A stretch of 64,000 nt of DNA from Chalara sp. BL73 (Eukaryota; Ascomycota; Leotiomycetes; Helotiales), in assembly GCA_918026815.1 (NCBI GenBank), contig CAKJVC010000171.1, positions 1 to 64,000 on the forward strand. The letters are read 5' to 3'. The notes beneath the pieces are model-generated. The model was not told the origin of the DNA and did no database searches. It saw nothing but the letters and a program-made list of their open reading frames with translations. Position numbers and translations under genes: made by a program. The number at the start of each line of letters is the position of its first letter. Position 1 is the stretch's first letter. Shown piece after piece: positions 11,749 through 25,599 of the stretch.

Positions 11749-13105
11749 GTTTAGAACACATGAACGTTCGAAAATCAGATGACTGTTAGATTTGCTATGG
11801 TTGCTTTCTGGAGTTGAAGTTCAGCGCTGACCTAATATCCATACTCGTCAGTATGCACCTTGACTAATCGTAGGAGTAAGAAAATGCGGGATATTGTAGA
11901 GAGGCACTATTGCCTAGCCGCGCAAAACAGCATGAATTATGCAATGGAAGGAGTACTAAGTGGGATCCATCACGAACTTTGTAGATGGAAATATAGACCA
12001 ATATTCAAGTCCCGGCTGCCTTTGGCTTATTTGTGAACAATGGCAGAATCGGGTCGCCTTATCAATGTCAAAAAGTAAAATGACATATGCATTGTTCGTT
12101 TTAACTTGTAGCAACTGTCTGGATGTTTTGTCGAGAGTATTAGCTTGCCAAGCATTACCCCTGCACAAGTGTGAGCTCTTTTTATAGCCTCAGGTATCAA
12201 CAATTCTAGGCATCCCATCACTACCTAGAATCCTGGAATAATTGCAGTCAACAAAGTCTATTGATCAACATCGACCTTGCTCTTCATTACACTTTGTAGA
12301 CACCGTTTTCTGGTATTGAGCATTCGGGTTCATTGAAAGAACCCCTACTCTCTATCACACAGTCTTTCGCTTTGAACACCACTGGCTTGATCCTTTGTTA
12401 GCCAAGCGGGCAGCTATCCGCCATCTATCTCCTAACACCGATCGAGCTGGCCGTGGCAGTATCATAACAAAGCTCATACTTTAGTGGTGCTCGCTTCATA
12501 CACCAATCACAGCAAGCACATAGCTATTCAGGCTAGCGGCCGCTCATCCAACCACTCCCCTCAACAACCCCTTTGAATCACTTTATTCACTCTACCGCCT
12601 CATAGTGGTTTACCCCTCTACACCTCACCTCACTTCAGACTAACGTGCAGCTGTCCTTGTACCTCCACCATTATTCTCCATTGTATTTGGTATCAACCCT
12701 GTTGGGTTTCTCACATTCTAGAGTATACCATTTGCATCCTCCATCTTCTCTGTTATTCAATCTAATACAAAGAATACCCCAACAAACAAAATCCAGCGAA
12801 ACAGTCTGTCGCGTCCCGCACTCTCCCCTGCAAAAAAGGTTCTAGCCGTCGTCATTCAAAAGTGGTCGGAGAGCTCTCCACCGGCAAACCCCAAGCCTCT
12901 CCTAATCGCCTAATAATAAACATCAACCTCCAAAATAATTTCGAACCCCCCGCGTTATTCACCAGTACCTCATTGCATGGCATACACACCACGATACTGC
13001 ATGTTATTGACACGGAGGTCCAGAAGCTCGTGAGCTTTCTGTTGCGGAGCTACCGCCTTCCTCGACCACCACTCCCAGCTTCTAGCTCAGCCTTGCCTTT
13101 GCCAA
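11749..13105. other. Intergenic region and 5' leader of the ubiquitin hydrolase gene
   Basis: No gene is supported. From about 12300 to 13100 the sequence is CT-rich on the plus strand, typical of a fungal promoter and long 5' UTR, and it leads into the ATG at 13106. Short frames at 12645-12845 and 12862-13185 have no recognisable content. Confidence 0.45.
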
Positions 13106-16100
13106 ATGGACCACGCTTCGGACGACCCGTTGCGAGAACGTGCGGCCTCTATAGAGCCTGGCTCAACACGGCCCAAGCCTTTTGACGATACAGACGCATC
13201 GGCAAGGAAGCGACAGCGACGCGGCTCGCGAAGCATATCAGTTGATACTGCCTTGCCTGATACGCCCGACCCTACAACTCTCCACGAGGTTGATACCAAC
13301 ATTGAGGCAGATTCTGCTTCCGTTCCTCACACGCCTACACGACCTGGCACAATGCCTCCCTCACAACTGAACAATTCAAGCAAAGTCACTATAAATCTAC
13401 GAACAGACCGGCCACTTGAAGCAATAACCTCTTCCCCGCCGTCTCCTACACCTCCCTCACAAGCGGTCCTACAAGATGCAGAGATAGTTAGCAATTCATT
13501 ACAAGACACAGCTAGGAAGAGTGTGGAAAGCGAGAGCGATGCTTTGTCGACAGTTCCAGCCATAGAGACTCCAACATCTACTTCCTCTGAAGGCAGTCCG
13601 GAGATCGAGCTAGTCGCTATTGATGATGTAGACTCTGATTTTGGTATGGACGAGAGTCCAGCCGTTGCTATTGTCAATGATGATGCAGATTACGAGGGGG
13701 AGACTGATCCTATGACCACTTTCCCATACCGGAGTCAAGGCGAGCTGTCCGCGGGTCCTGTCAAAAAGTTGGCGTCACATTTTCGATATGGTATGGCTAC
13801 ACCTCCCTAGGAATTTGGTGCTTTTCCAACTGACTTCTGAATTAGAACTGATCGAGGATGATTCTTGGTTCCGAAACATCGCTGAGTGGCTTGATAGTTT
13901 CTGTTTGTTCACAGCAAACCGCTCTGATCGCTTACTTGAGGCTCTCCAAACCTACTGGGATTTTTGGGAAGCTTTCCCACAACTAATCTGGGCTTTGCAA
14001 TATCGCAAGTAAGCTATGCTCACCTTTTTTGCCCAGGATAGAATACTAACTTTCAAAGTCGCTATTTTGGCCATTCGGGATTTTCACGAGAAAGAGTTCC
14101 TCATCAAGGACGAGGCCTGACCGATTTCTTGGTCCAGTTTGCCCGGCTCTCAGCGAGGCTTGCTGTATGGGACTCTAGAAATTTGTATAAGTTACTTAAG
14201 AGAGACGTTACCGAGGAGGTAGAGCTTGCTTCGGGCAAATTCCTCCTGGCATATACAGCTCTAATTTTCAAGGGGGACGCATCACTCCTTGGAGCGAACC
14301 TACAGAACCATTATAAATGGAATTGGGAGGAGGAAGTTGCCACTCTGCAACTTGCCTTTCGAAATGAAGGTGCTTCTTTTCACGTACTTTGTAGGCTCGT
14401 AGAAGGCCAGCTTGCGATGATACAGCACAACTCAAAGTTCGTCGATTCCTTGAGTGCGCCATGCCAACTAGTCGAGTCGCTTCTCTTTGATGCAGCAATC
14501 ATGTACAAGAACCCAGAGGGTTACACAGATGAGCAGATCAAAATGGCTCAACAGCATTTGTTGAAAGGGCATGACTTCTTCAAAACCACATCTGCAGGGC
14601 TGATGTCAATTATTGAGAAGCAAGTGACCACACTTTCACCGGAACCAGCCAAGTTGCTCATCACCAGCTTAACATCAATTTTACGATATATTGTAGTGAT
14701 CGACCATGAGGCGACACGAACAATGTTTGAGCACTTACAGCAACATGAGCATCGTCCTCATGCCCGATTCTATCCACGAGTCATTTCACTTGAGTGGAAG
14801 CTCTCTATTCTCAAGAAGCTTATCATGTCAACACAAATGCAGCTGCGAGTATTCGGGGTCACGACTATGTGCTCTGATCTCCTGGGTGTTTATAACGAGA
14901 ATAGGAGTCTTGCTCCGCTGGACGACAACCCCATTCTCCATTACATCGCCAACTTCATCATCAGTAATAAAATCATCCCATATTTAGTCGGCACTGGATC
15001 ACATCCTGAGATTATTAACGATAGTTTCAACATCGTGGGATTTTTGATTGCCACCAAAACCTATTCAGACGAACTAGCAGACACCATCTGGCAATCCGTG
15101 ACCAATAGTCAAGATCCTAGAGTTGTCGAGGCTGTTCTCAAAGTGTATAAGAATACTTTAAACCTATATGATTATGAGTCGTTGCTCAAGCTCTGTCGGA
15201 AAGTCAATACCCTTCCGATTGACTCATTTACAAGCGGTATGCGGGAATTGTGCGAAAAGCTGTTCAACGAAATGCAGGGAAAGACCTACGAAGTCAATGT
15301 GGGACCCCGAAACGATTCGGCCCCAGCTGATTTATGCGTTCGACTCATCCGAGAATCCTCAAACTTCCCCCCAGAGACTCCCTTGATCTATCATGACACC
15401 CAAAAGTTTGCCGTAGACCATTTAAGAACACTTATTTCGGTCCTAGACGATTCCAATCGTAGACGAATTTATCGAGAATGCACACACGATATTTCGAGCA
15501 GGAGTCTCACGGCTCCTGGAAGCATACTGGTGATACACTCTCTTCTGGGCCGCTATAAGACTGAGTTGCATGGATTAGCATCAGATCAAGGACTGACAAG
15601 TTTGCTTATTCAGGAGCTAGAATCTGCAATTGCAGAGGATCCTGACTCTTCAAGCTTGTATAACAGAAGAGGCCTACCGTACATGGCACTGCGTGAGCTG
15701 CTGTTCAAAATCATGGTTCAGGTACCGGAAACAATTTCTCATGACTTAGGTGGCAAACTTTGGAACTCACTAGTTGGCCCCGGCTCCAAGAAAGAAGATC
15801 GCGACGCTTCCTGGGCATTACTTATGAATGCGAAGAGAACTTCCCTTTTAGACAACCAGTTTTTCAGCACATGCTACCAGGATCACCTTCCCACCTTGCC
15901 CCCGGAATGTTTCACTGCGGGGGCCTTGGACTTTGTCAAAGATGCTGTACAAATGGCGCTAAAGAGAGTTCCGCAAACCCCTGCAGAAGAGGATTTCAAT
16001 TGTCCTCTACTTGAGCAAGTTTGGCGGATGATTCTAACTGCGCCTCATGCAACTATTGATGCGGCGGCCATTACTACCCTAGTTGATTCATACATAAACT

Positions 16101-19100
16101 CTCCATTCGTGCATGCTCTACCACAACTGAAGGCGCGTGCCATCCACTCCACTGTCGTTAATCGATGCTTAGAGCAACTGGCTGGCGCAGCGGCGAAGCT
16201 CAAGTCATTTAATCAAGATGGCGGCACCATTGGCGACGATGATGGCATGGTCATTGTTATCTCAAATTCCGAATTCCAAGAACAGGAGATGACCTTTGCA
16301 CGCTCCCTGGCGGTCTTGAGGGAGTTCTTGCAGGCATACCAGGTCAAGAAGCAGTATGCGATACCTACACCGAAGCTGAGATCTCCTGTGGCCATTATAT
16401 CTAGTGCTGTTACTGTCGAAGGCGAGCCTAGGACGGTCAAGTATCAAGCCTTTGATGGTGACACACAAACTGATATAAAGGAGATGGTAATCGGTACCAA
16501 GAACAGCGCCGCTTCATTGTTCGCCGGGCTTCAAATGAATACTAATTTTGAGCATTACAGAGTCTACTGGGGAGGCCATTACCATGTACCAGATATTGAA
16601 CTCGAGATCTGCAAATCATTTGATGATCTTAAGCTTAATGGACTTGTCCTAATACAACGTCGTAAAGACTCAGATAGCCCTGTTGACAGCATTGAGATGG
16701 AGATCATGAAGCACATTGATGAGTTATGGGGTTATCTTGGTATGCAAGAAGCAGTTGCCAAGGAGGTATGTATCAATATGGTTATCTAAGATCATTGTTG
16801 CTAACAATGTTAGATCTATTTCTTCCTAGTCAAGTTTCCCCTATATCATCGAGTAATAGAAGATATCCGGACAGCTACTGTGTCATACACAGAGATATTC
16901 CCGCAGGGCAAACCATACAAGTCATTATATGCTATCCACACGCTTCGGGAGTTCATATTTTCTGAGTCACAAAAGGTATGTTTGCCTACTCTCAGCAATA
17001 CGATATAGCTAATGACAGCAAGGGCGCTGTCAACGAAGCTGCACTAACAAGAGCTACCTCTTTGATTGTATCCGCAATGCCGGAGTTATGTGAATCTCGT
17101 GATGTCAGCCGTGAGACGAGATCTTTACTAGCATATACCATGATTGACTGCTTTGCGAATCTACTTACCGGCAAGTTCCTTGTATCTAGCAGAGACGGCA
17201 TTGCTAACAGAATCAGAAAATAAAATTCCTCCATCGGCGATAGTTGGCTGGAATGATATTTTACTTCATTGTCTCCTTCAATTGCTACAAGAAGCAAAGG
17301 CCGATGGTGTCCAGGTGGAATCATCGAGATTGGTTTGTCGAGCTTTTGATGCAATTCTAGAGGCTGCCAGTCAAAGTCCTGACTTTTGGGCTCTGGTGAA
17401 AGTCCATGTGAGCACCAGCGAATTTCTTCGAGATCTGTTGCTCGTAGAACCAAGACAGCCGATTCGAAGAAGCATCATGAAGACTATAAATACGAAGTCG
17501 GTGTATCACGCAAGGTAAGACAATACTTCTAGTCCGGACTGTATATTATGTATTTAATGTGTTTCCAGTCACGCCCAAGTCAAATCTCCGGAAATCCTCG
17601 AGACATTTTGGTCGCCTATAGTAGAAGTTGTGTCTGACGTCAGCCAATATCTCGAACATACTGAGGAAGTTTTCCAACTGGCTGAAAACTTGTTAAAGAG
17701 GTTAGCGGAAACAGATAACAATTCCATCAATCTCGATGGCTTACTTGAGTCTTGGATGTCTCAACTGATTTATTATGCACCTCATGATGTAAGCCTGGAA
17801 TCATACCTATCACTATGCCTTGAAGCTAATCAAATTTTAGAAGCTCGAACGTCTGAACAGAGTTGATCCAATTGCTCGAGGTCTTGCTAGCCTCTGCTAC
17901 TGCGCAGCATCACTCGCTGAAGCTTCTCAAAAGCCCCTCTCTTGCAGGTAAAGCCTCTCAAATCTCACTCTCCTAGATATATACTAATCTTATAGGTCGC
18001 TGGGCGTCGAACTGCTCCAAAAACATTTGTTTCCTGATACAAGCGCCCCTGCAGATGAAGAAACCCTTGTCATATCGCAGCTCCCGTTAGTCGACTCGCA
18101 TACTCGCCACAAGATCTCAGAGACCATATTCATCTTGGTTAAGGATGATGCCGAGGAATACAAACGAATTTTACAAAGCTTAGACCAGCTTACCCCTTAT
18201 GATGCTAAGCTTGACCGTAGGTGTATTCTTTTAAATAGCTTATAGAGATATGCTTATCATGGGCCAGATCCTTACCTATACGACTTCACCAATAACTTTG
18301 AACGTAGTAAAGCCATTCGGTCATCTACTGGCTATGTCGGCCTCAGAAATCTGTCTAACACTTGCTATCTCAATTCTCTCTTTACGCAGCTCTTCATGAA
18401 TATTCCATTCAGAGAGTTTATGCTCAAGGCTCGCGTTGCTGATGGCGGCGCTTCACAGAAATTGCTCCGTGAAACCCAGCTCCTTTTTGGGTACATGCAG
18501 AACAGTCTTGAGAGATTCGTCGATCCATCGAATCTTGCCGGGTCGATCAGGACTTTTGATAACACAAATATCGATGTTACTGTTCAGATGGACGTTGATG
18601 AGTTTTACAACTTAATTTTTGATCGCTGGGAAAGCCAGATTATCGGACCAGCGGACAAGAGAAAGTTTCGATCCTTTTATGGTGGGCAATTGGTACAGCA
18701 GGTTAAGTCTCGAGAATGCCCGCATATTTCTGAGCGCTTGGAACCCTTTCTGGCTATTCAGTGCGATATCAAAGGTAAATCCAACCTTCAAGAGAGCCTG
18801 CAGGCTTATGTTGACGGCGAGATCATGGATGGCGACAACAAATATAAATGCTCAACATGTGATCGCCACGTCGACGCGGTCAAAAGAGCCTGCCTCAAGG
18901 ATGTCCCGGACAACCTGATATTTCACTTGAAAAGATTCGACTTCAATCTTAAAACTCTCATGCGAGGCAAGGTCAATGATTGGTTTTCATTCCCTAGGAG
19001 AATTGATATGCGGCCATATAAGGTGGAGCATTTGATGAATGAGCCTGGAACATATGAGGATATTTTTGAGCTGGTTGGAGTCCTAGTCCATGCCGGCACA

Positions 19101-21210
19101 GCTGAGTCGGGGCATTACTACTCATACATTCGAGAAAGGCCTACCACTTCTGATAAGGAACCTTGGGTGGAGTTCAACGATGACCTGGTTACGCCTTGGG
19201 ACACAAACCAATTGGAAAATCACTGCTTCGGTGGCCCTGAATACAACGACGTTGGTAGTATCCCATTTGAGAAGAACTACAGCGCATACATGTTGCTGTA
19301 TCAGCGTTCGTCTACTTTATCGGCACAGACAGAGGCGGTGGAACGTTCAGTCATGTCATGTCCTATCCGGGTGCCCCTGCCACCAGGAATGTCGAATCAT
19401 ATCGTCCAGAACAACGAACTATTGATGCGTAAGTACTGCTTGTATGATCCATCACACGCAGCCTTTGTCCTCAAATTACTCTCGAACATGAAGCAAATTA
19501 ATAAGGGAGAGTGCTCGCCTACTCACGATCTGGAAAGGCTTGCCATCAACTCCTCGATGAATTTCTTAGACCAAGTAGTTGTAAGGAACAAAGAAGTCCC
19601 AGATTTCACGAATTTTGTGGGAGCCATGAGACGGATTTGCCAAAGCTGCGCGGATTGCAGTTGTGATTTCTTGGAATGGTTCTATGAGAGACCGCAAGTC
19701 ATTCGTCAGTTGATTCAGAGAAGTCCAGAGGGTTTAGTTCGTAATGAGATAGCTACCTCTATCCTTCACGCACTAGCCAAAGTCAAAACCGACCGCCCAG
19801 ACCTCTATGCCGACGAAGATGGTCCTGAGATCCTACAGAAAACAATCCAGACTGTAGATCGGCTTTGGGAGACGTTTCAAAGTTCTACTCGCTCGTGGCC
19901 CGAGTACTTTGGACTTCTTCTCGGAATTTCTAAGATGGGAGAGATTGAATCTGCTGTTCTCTTGGATCATCAATATCTGCAAAGATGCATGGAGATCGTT
20001 ACTGCTGACACTGTGTTGCCGTTATCGCCTCAATATCAACGGATGCTCATCAATGTCAACAAGCGAAGCACTACTAGGCCTGTCTCGTTCGATCCTATAA
20101 TCGGTTTGCTTGACCAGCTTCTTCAGACTTGCGATTTAACTCTGGAAGCAGCTGGCGATAGGGAACAACGTCTTGAGGTAGCCATGAACGGAAGTCCTAT
20201 TCCTATCAATGACGCTGAAAGAGAGCTGATGGTGCAGCAATGGACTAGAAACGGCGCGAATATTTTAACGCAAAAGCTCATTATGGTCCATCACAACTTT
20301 GACGTAGTGCGTAACATCATCGCAATGCTCTTGAATTCTCCAGACAACCTCGATACTACCATTTTCAATGCAATTATCAGTGGCATCCGCGAAGCGCAGC
20401 ATTGCAAAGCCTACCTTCAAGCAGCACTGGTGTACTGTGAGCATACGGACAATGTGGCAAACATTAAGAGAATGGTTTTCCAGGCATCACAAGCCATCGA
20501 AAGTGATTCTTCAGACGGCTCCGTTTTCTTGAATTTCCTCATGACTTTGCCCCAGTCGAATGCTAATCGCAACGATATTCCTAATGAGCGTTGCCGGCAA
20601 ATCATTTTGGAGACATGTAATGTCTGGGGCCCGAAGCTTTTGAATAGCTATATTCCTAACGTAAGAAACGATACCGAGACTTATCTTACGAACCTTCTTC
20701 TTCGATTTGCGGCAGACCTCGATAATAGCTCATTGGAGGACCAGTCTCCTCAGGACTTAATGTTCATGAGAAAGACCGGACAGAAGCTAGGATTTGGCTG
20801 TCTTAATCATTTGACTGATACATATCTATCGGAATCTGGTCGACAAGCTCTACGTCCACATTTGGATTGCATTATCCGAGTGATTCAAAAATGCAAGCCG
20901 TTCTTCGACCCTGGTAGTAAAGATCAGTCAGATTTTCTCCTTAGGGAACAGAGTGAGTTGCTTTTTTTCTGAGTGGTTATTATCTTACTAATCACATATA
21001 GATATCGTTCCTGATGTCAAAGCAGTTACTGTTGACGAGGTTCCTGATGACTCTGGTGAGCCATATCTCCAAAGATGAAAATGTATTCGGCTAACAGACC
21101 TAGAATGGGATGGATCAGAAGATGGTTATGGTTCTTCAGAACCAATGGATAGCATCGCAGAACTAGTTAGACCTAGTAACGAAGCAATGGACGTGGAGAC
21201 ACAGCTCTAA
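13106..21210 (+). CDS. Very large USP-family ubiquitin C-terminal hydrolase (12 exons)
   Basis: Cysteine deubiquitinase of the USP/UBP family, about 2,520 aa, related in layout to the giant USP9X/USP34 class. Proposed exons: 13106-13790, 13846-14008, 14059-16765, 16814-16975, 17023-17170, 17217-17514, 17569-17788, 17841-17947, 17996-18216, 18268-20952, 21002-21055, 21098-21210; the phases close with a multiple of three. The N-terminal 230 residues are disordered and Ser/Pro-rich, followed by a long helical repeat region. The catalytic core starts in exon 10: the Cys box GLRNLSNTCYLNS near 18340-18380, paired zinc cysteines (CSTCDRH) near 18850, and the His box AGTAESGHYYSY near 19090-19130, followed by WVEFNDDLVTPWD. 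All catalytic residues appear intact. Intron 5 (17171-17216) seems to use a GC donor (G|GCAAGT). The start is the first ATG of the long frame. Substrate is unknown. Confidence 0.85.
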
Positions 21211-24044
21211 GTCCAACGAATTACGAATTTCTCAGTCGAGTAATTATTTTCGATTTTCATGAATCAAGGCGCATGAAGCGGGCGGGGTACGGGAAACAGA
21301 ATAAAATGCGGGATGCACGGAACTGGCGCAAAATGGTTGCTTTTTCAAAGAGGTGATTCTTTGCTGACAATTTGCGTTCAGCTTCATCGTCCCGTTTGAG
21401 GATCGATTACATGTGGAATTAGACCAACGGGGCATGGTGTTAAAGGCGGATGCTCAATTTTTAGACAATGACGTTATCGGGTCTATGCTGCATCACTAGA
21501 GGGACTGGTGGGCAGCAAGCATGAGATATAATTCTACACCTTAGTATCTACACCGGATATTCATAACGTGATATGCGTATACTATCTACTCCGATCTCCC
21601 AAATGCCATGGCCTTGCAAGTCTTTTAATCATGAGTTTCATCATTTGTTGCTGTGTCCCAAACACTCGAGTCATAGCATCTGAGTCTTCGAGTGTTGGCT
21701 TGTAGGTTGAATTGTCTTTTACTGGATATTTTACTATAATATCTATTTTTAATTGGCTGCACCTTAGTCTTCCGTGTCGCCTTGTATACCGCAACCTAGT
21801 CATAGATTGGTCTGGTCTATGGCGGTAGCAAGAAATACGCAACATGATAATTCGGGCTTAATGGCTCAGGAAGAAGTGACAACATTAAGCAGCTCCAAGA
21901 ATGTTTCCATTCAACCTCAAGCTCTGGGTTTCACTGTATGCATTCAAATTGTAGTGGGGATGGTCAAGTCTCGATTTATGCCTCTTTCTGCCCAATATTG
22001 TTCAAGCAATCGAGGCCGCGTCTAGCCCAACCTGCCTACATATCCGCAGAGATAGCGAAGACAGTAGACCCTAAGTTGCTGAAACCTTGCATATTGTCGA
22101 CGGCTACTCAGTCTGCGGCGCTTTGGAGATAATAGGCTCCAATTATTCAGCCCGAGGGAGAAAGACGGAAGAGCTGTCTCCCTGCCAGAGTACGAGCGCC
22201 CACACGGGCAAGGCGTTCAACTGGCGCAACGTTCAATGCTTTGCATATAGGTCATTTTCTTTTGGATTGTCTAAACTCAAGAAGCCTATGGCATTGAAGT
22301 TAATTATCAACATACGATAGACTGGCGTCTCTATAATTAACCACCCATAGCCAGATATCAGTCTCGCATATACATGCTGCAGCAATTTTTGTCGAGGACA
22401 TAAAGGCGAGTTGGAGATTTCTCTTACAAATTAAATTGTTCATACGCTCTCGCTCAAAAGCGTCCCAATGACTATTGCGATCACTGCGGTGCTGCATTTA
22501 CAAGGGTGTGTATGACTATCGGCAATGCCAGGGCATGGCGCTAAATTCGAGAACTTTGGCGAATTGTGTGATTTGTGCTATTTGGTTGGGTCTTTAATTC
22601 TGCTGGTGCCAATGATTGAACGTTGCAGATGCGAGAATATTCAGAGATGGATCAGCAAAAACCTGAGATGGAAGTGGCAATACCTTGATGCGTGGGTTTG
22701 AATTATTCCCAGATCAGATAGTGCAACCGGCGCTTGCCGAGCCTGCAGATTGAATTGTAAACAGCTTACTGCCGGCCTCTACCGTTTCTACTACACCTGC
22801 TATGTCCCGCCGGCCTCCTTGAAATCCCTTAATAGCAAAAAGCTAGTCATTGGCCTTGGAGTTGAATTGGGTGGCGCCGCACTCAACATTACCCTCATCT
22901 TGACCTTCTTATTTTGTCGCGTAATGGAGGAGCCAGCGTAAAACACGGTCACTGAAAAATCTCTACCTAATAGTACTCGATGTGCTGCGGCGAAGATGCT
23001 AATTCCGGACTCCCTGAAGCAAGGTCGAAAGACTGCTCAAAGTTCTGCGTTTTCAGAAGAGAAGTACCCGATGGAAGCTTCTGTGGCCTTGAGGCCTGGC
23101 GTCTCCGCTACGTACGGTGGGGGCACAGCGCAATACTTTGGTCCAACTGCATAATGACTGTGGCCACGGGAATGCGGCCCATACAGGTCCAGAGGCAGGC
23201 TCGTGGATTGTGACCTCAATTTGAGCTTCCGAAGTTCTAATACCAATAATACATACAGGTAATCATTTCATGTGGTTACTTATGTTATATAAGCTGAGCT
23301 TGTTAATTTTCAATCGAATATATACAGTACATTTAATGCTTAGATTCAGTTAACTTGTTTCATATATTACGTGTCACAATGACACAAACCTTTAATGTGC
23401 AGCACCATCATCGTTTGTTTTCAAATTGTATACAGTAACAAGTATTATGGACATTAAACAGGCGAGGGACCAGCCATGTGGGTTTGTAGCGGTTAAAGAT
23501 AGTGGATCAAGGGGATCTACCGGAGCGGGAGCCTGTGCGTGCGTTCTTTAAGAATAGAATCTGATCCAAGCGCGAAGCGGCGGCTAAAGGGACGATTGTT
23601 TCTTGGTCAGCACCTGAGATACACTATTTCCACTCTCGCTAGCTTGTGCTTGATAGGGGCGGGTTGTGCATCGATAGAACTTTTGGGTGTGGCTACAGAG
23701 CCTTCTTGCCGCCGACTTATCAGAGTGGGGATCCTGTGCAGAAACAAGAATAGCAAACACTGGGCCAATAGGAACTCATCATCCACCAGATTGCGTTATT
23801 CGCATGCGATATGCATGTCGGAACCCTGATAAACTAGAATAGACGATGCGGGGTTCTCCACTTTCCAGGGGAAAAATGTCGACGCCGCAAATTAGGCGCC
23901 AAAGCCCAAAAATAGGTTCCACCATGGTCTTTGTTTACTTGACCCTCTATATCTATCACCTCTCCCTTCGTGTCAACAACATGCACCGCTCACCAGCTCT
24001 CCAACAATCTCTCTACCAAAGCTTTCAGCTCTACCTGGATCATC
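21211..24044. other. Gene-poor intergenic region, 2.8 kb
   Basis: No gene can be supported. A 63-codon frame at 22750-22941 encodes one hydrophobic segment (ITLILTFLFC) but has no family match I recognise and no convincing splice partners; it may be a relic or chance. The segment 23250-23420 is AT-rich. The last 250 bp contains the promoter and leader of the plus-strand gene at 24045, with a CT-rich tract at 23940-24030. Confidence 0.45.
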
Positions 24045-25253
24045 ATGTCTTCCGCTAGGCTTCAGATCTCTTCCCCATTGGAGGCCGGTGCTTCTCTCCT
24101 CGACGAAAAACGTCTACCACCCGTTCTCACCGAAGCACTAGAATATGTTTCTAGTCGTCTTGTACGGAAACAACTCCACCTCTCCCTCATCGTTATCCGC
24201 AAGAACACACACGCCCTCCAATCACCAGTCGCATCCCCGAACTTGCGCCGCTCATCCGTCACGTCCGCTTCTTCTGCCTCATTAGTCCTCTCACCAGCGC
24301 GCTCTCTATTCGATTTCTCGATGGCATCCTCAAGCCCGCCACCAACGAGCCGCTCTACTTCCACATGCTCCAGCCCAGACCTACCTAGCCCATCTCTCTC
24401 CCGCACAAAATGGCCATCCCTCCCTTCCTCACCCAACGCCTTCAAGTCCTCCAATTCTACACCATCGACCTGCTCGTCCTCAGTCTCCTCCCCGGCGCTT
24501 ACAAGCCCAAGCTCGCTGGCGCAGAACCCATGGGGTATCAGCCTGATGCACGCATGTGCGCTCACACCGCGCTCCGAGAAGTACCTCCGCCTCTACATCT
24601 CGCGCGCCGAGCGCAAGTTCCCATCCATTGGCTCCGGATGGCTGTCTTCTCTCCCACTATCCGCCAACATCATGTGCGGCGCCACGAACGACCTGATTCG
24701 TCGCTCTCTTATGCAAAACTCTGTTCTTTTCTCCTCCGAAGGACTTACGCTCCTTGATCTGGATCATGTGTACACCTTCAAGTGCCGTTTGCAACAATAC
24801 TCGAAGACTTTGAGGGGCGACGATTTGGGGATGGCGGTTGATGAGCTGAGAAGGATGGTTCTTGTGCACGGCGGGAAGCGGATCACCAAGGGGTATCTCA
24901 TGCGTGCGTATGACTGGTTAGGCGTTAGCCTTGCTGCTCTCGTGGATGTCAATGAAGCGTATAAGAATACCTATGGAGGGAAGTCCAGGGCCGGTGGGAT
25001 TGAAGTTGAGGCTTTGGGCTCGGCATCGCCGCCGCCTCTTGAGACCAATTTACGGCCGAAAAAGTATTCTTTGGTGCAGGTCGGCGAGAGCGCCAAGGGA
25101 AGGGAAGGCGTTAGCCCGGGAGGCGTGAGGGGAGCCAAGACCCCGAATGGGTCGGATGATATCACACCTGTTACCCAAGGAGAATGGCTGTGTTTGATGG
25201 TTGGGAAGGGGTGGGAGAGACCACCGAAGGAGGTGCAGATCGTGAGTTGTTAA
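24045..25253 (+). CDS. Conserved fungal protein, DUF7582-like
   Basis: Single-exon gene for a protein of 402 aa from the ATG at 24045; an upstream in-frame ATG at 23970 would add 25 residues rich in Ser/Thr and less typical. The N-terminal segment LPPVLTEALEYVSSRLVRK plus the following strand resembles an uncharacterised fungal domain (DUF7582 by memory, not checked). Next comes a low-complexity Ser/Pro linker (about residues 70-160) and a folded part with SEKYLRLYISRAERKFPSI, SLMQNSVLFSSEGLTLLDLD and GGKRITKGYLMRAYDWLGVS. The C terminus is Gly/Lys-rich and disordered. The gene ends 346 bp from the convergent minus-strand gene. No enzymatic role can be inferred. Confidence 0.7.
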   Translation: MSSARLQISSPLEAGASLLDEKRLPPVLTEALEYVSSRLVRKQLHLSLIVIRKNTHALQSPVASPNLRRSSVTSASSASLVLSPARSLFDFSMASSSPPPTSRSTSTCSSPDLPSPSLSRTKWPSLPSSPNAFKSSNSTPSTCSSSVSSPALTSPSSLAQNPWGISLMHACALTPRSEKYLRLYISRAERKFPSIGSGWLSSLPLSANIMCGATNDLIRRSLMQNSVLFSSEGLTLLDLDHVYTFKCRLQQYSKTLRGDDLGMAVDELRRMVLVHGGKRITKGYLMRAYDWLGVSLAALVDVNEAYKNTYGGKSRAGGIEVEALGSASPPPLETNLRPKKYSLVQVGESAKGREGVSPGGVRGAKTPNGSDDITPVTQGEWLCLMVGKGWERPPKEVQIVSC

Positions 25254-25599
25254 ATGGTGCTGGGTTTTTTGGACCTCTGTTATTTTCACAAGGTTGGGTT
25301 ACGTCCGAGAGCAAGAGCTGCGATCGGACGGGTTGCATTTGGAACGGAGTTCAAAAGGCGTTTGGAGAAGATGACATCTCATCCATATTTTGGAATAGGC
25401 TGCTCAACAGCAGAGGAATGGAAGTGATATGGCATCGCAGGTAGCGGATACAATGGCGCACATTTAAAGCCTGATTTATAAACCATGAAATGCCCAACAC
25501 TAAATATCAATCCATCTTATAATCAAGCTTGGCTTCCCGTGCAAACATCTCCAATTCCCTAGATCAGGCGATACAGAAAGACACTCACTCTCAACACCG

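Noticed and set aside
18217..18267. In-frame TAG (near 18243) in the ubiquitin hydrolase, possible pseudogene
   Set aside because: A 51-nt intron with donor GTAGGT and acceptor GCCAG removes it and gives the expected DHPYLYDF sequence before the catalytic domain.
22750..22941. Frame with a hydrophobic segment, possible membrane protein remnant
   Set aside because: Too short, single segment, no neighbouring exon that continues it.
24062..24565. 167-codon antisense open frame
   Set aside because: Lies opposite the better supported DUF-type gene and is acidic/Arg low complexity produced by the Ser/Pro-rich coding strand.
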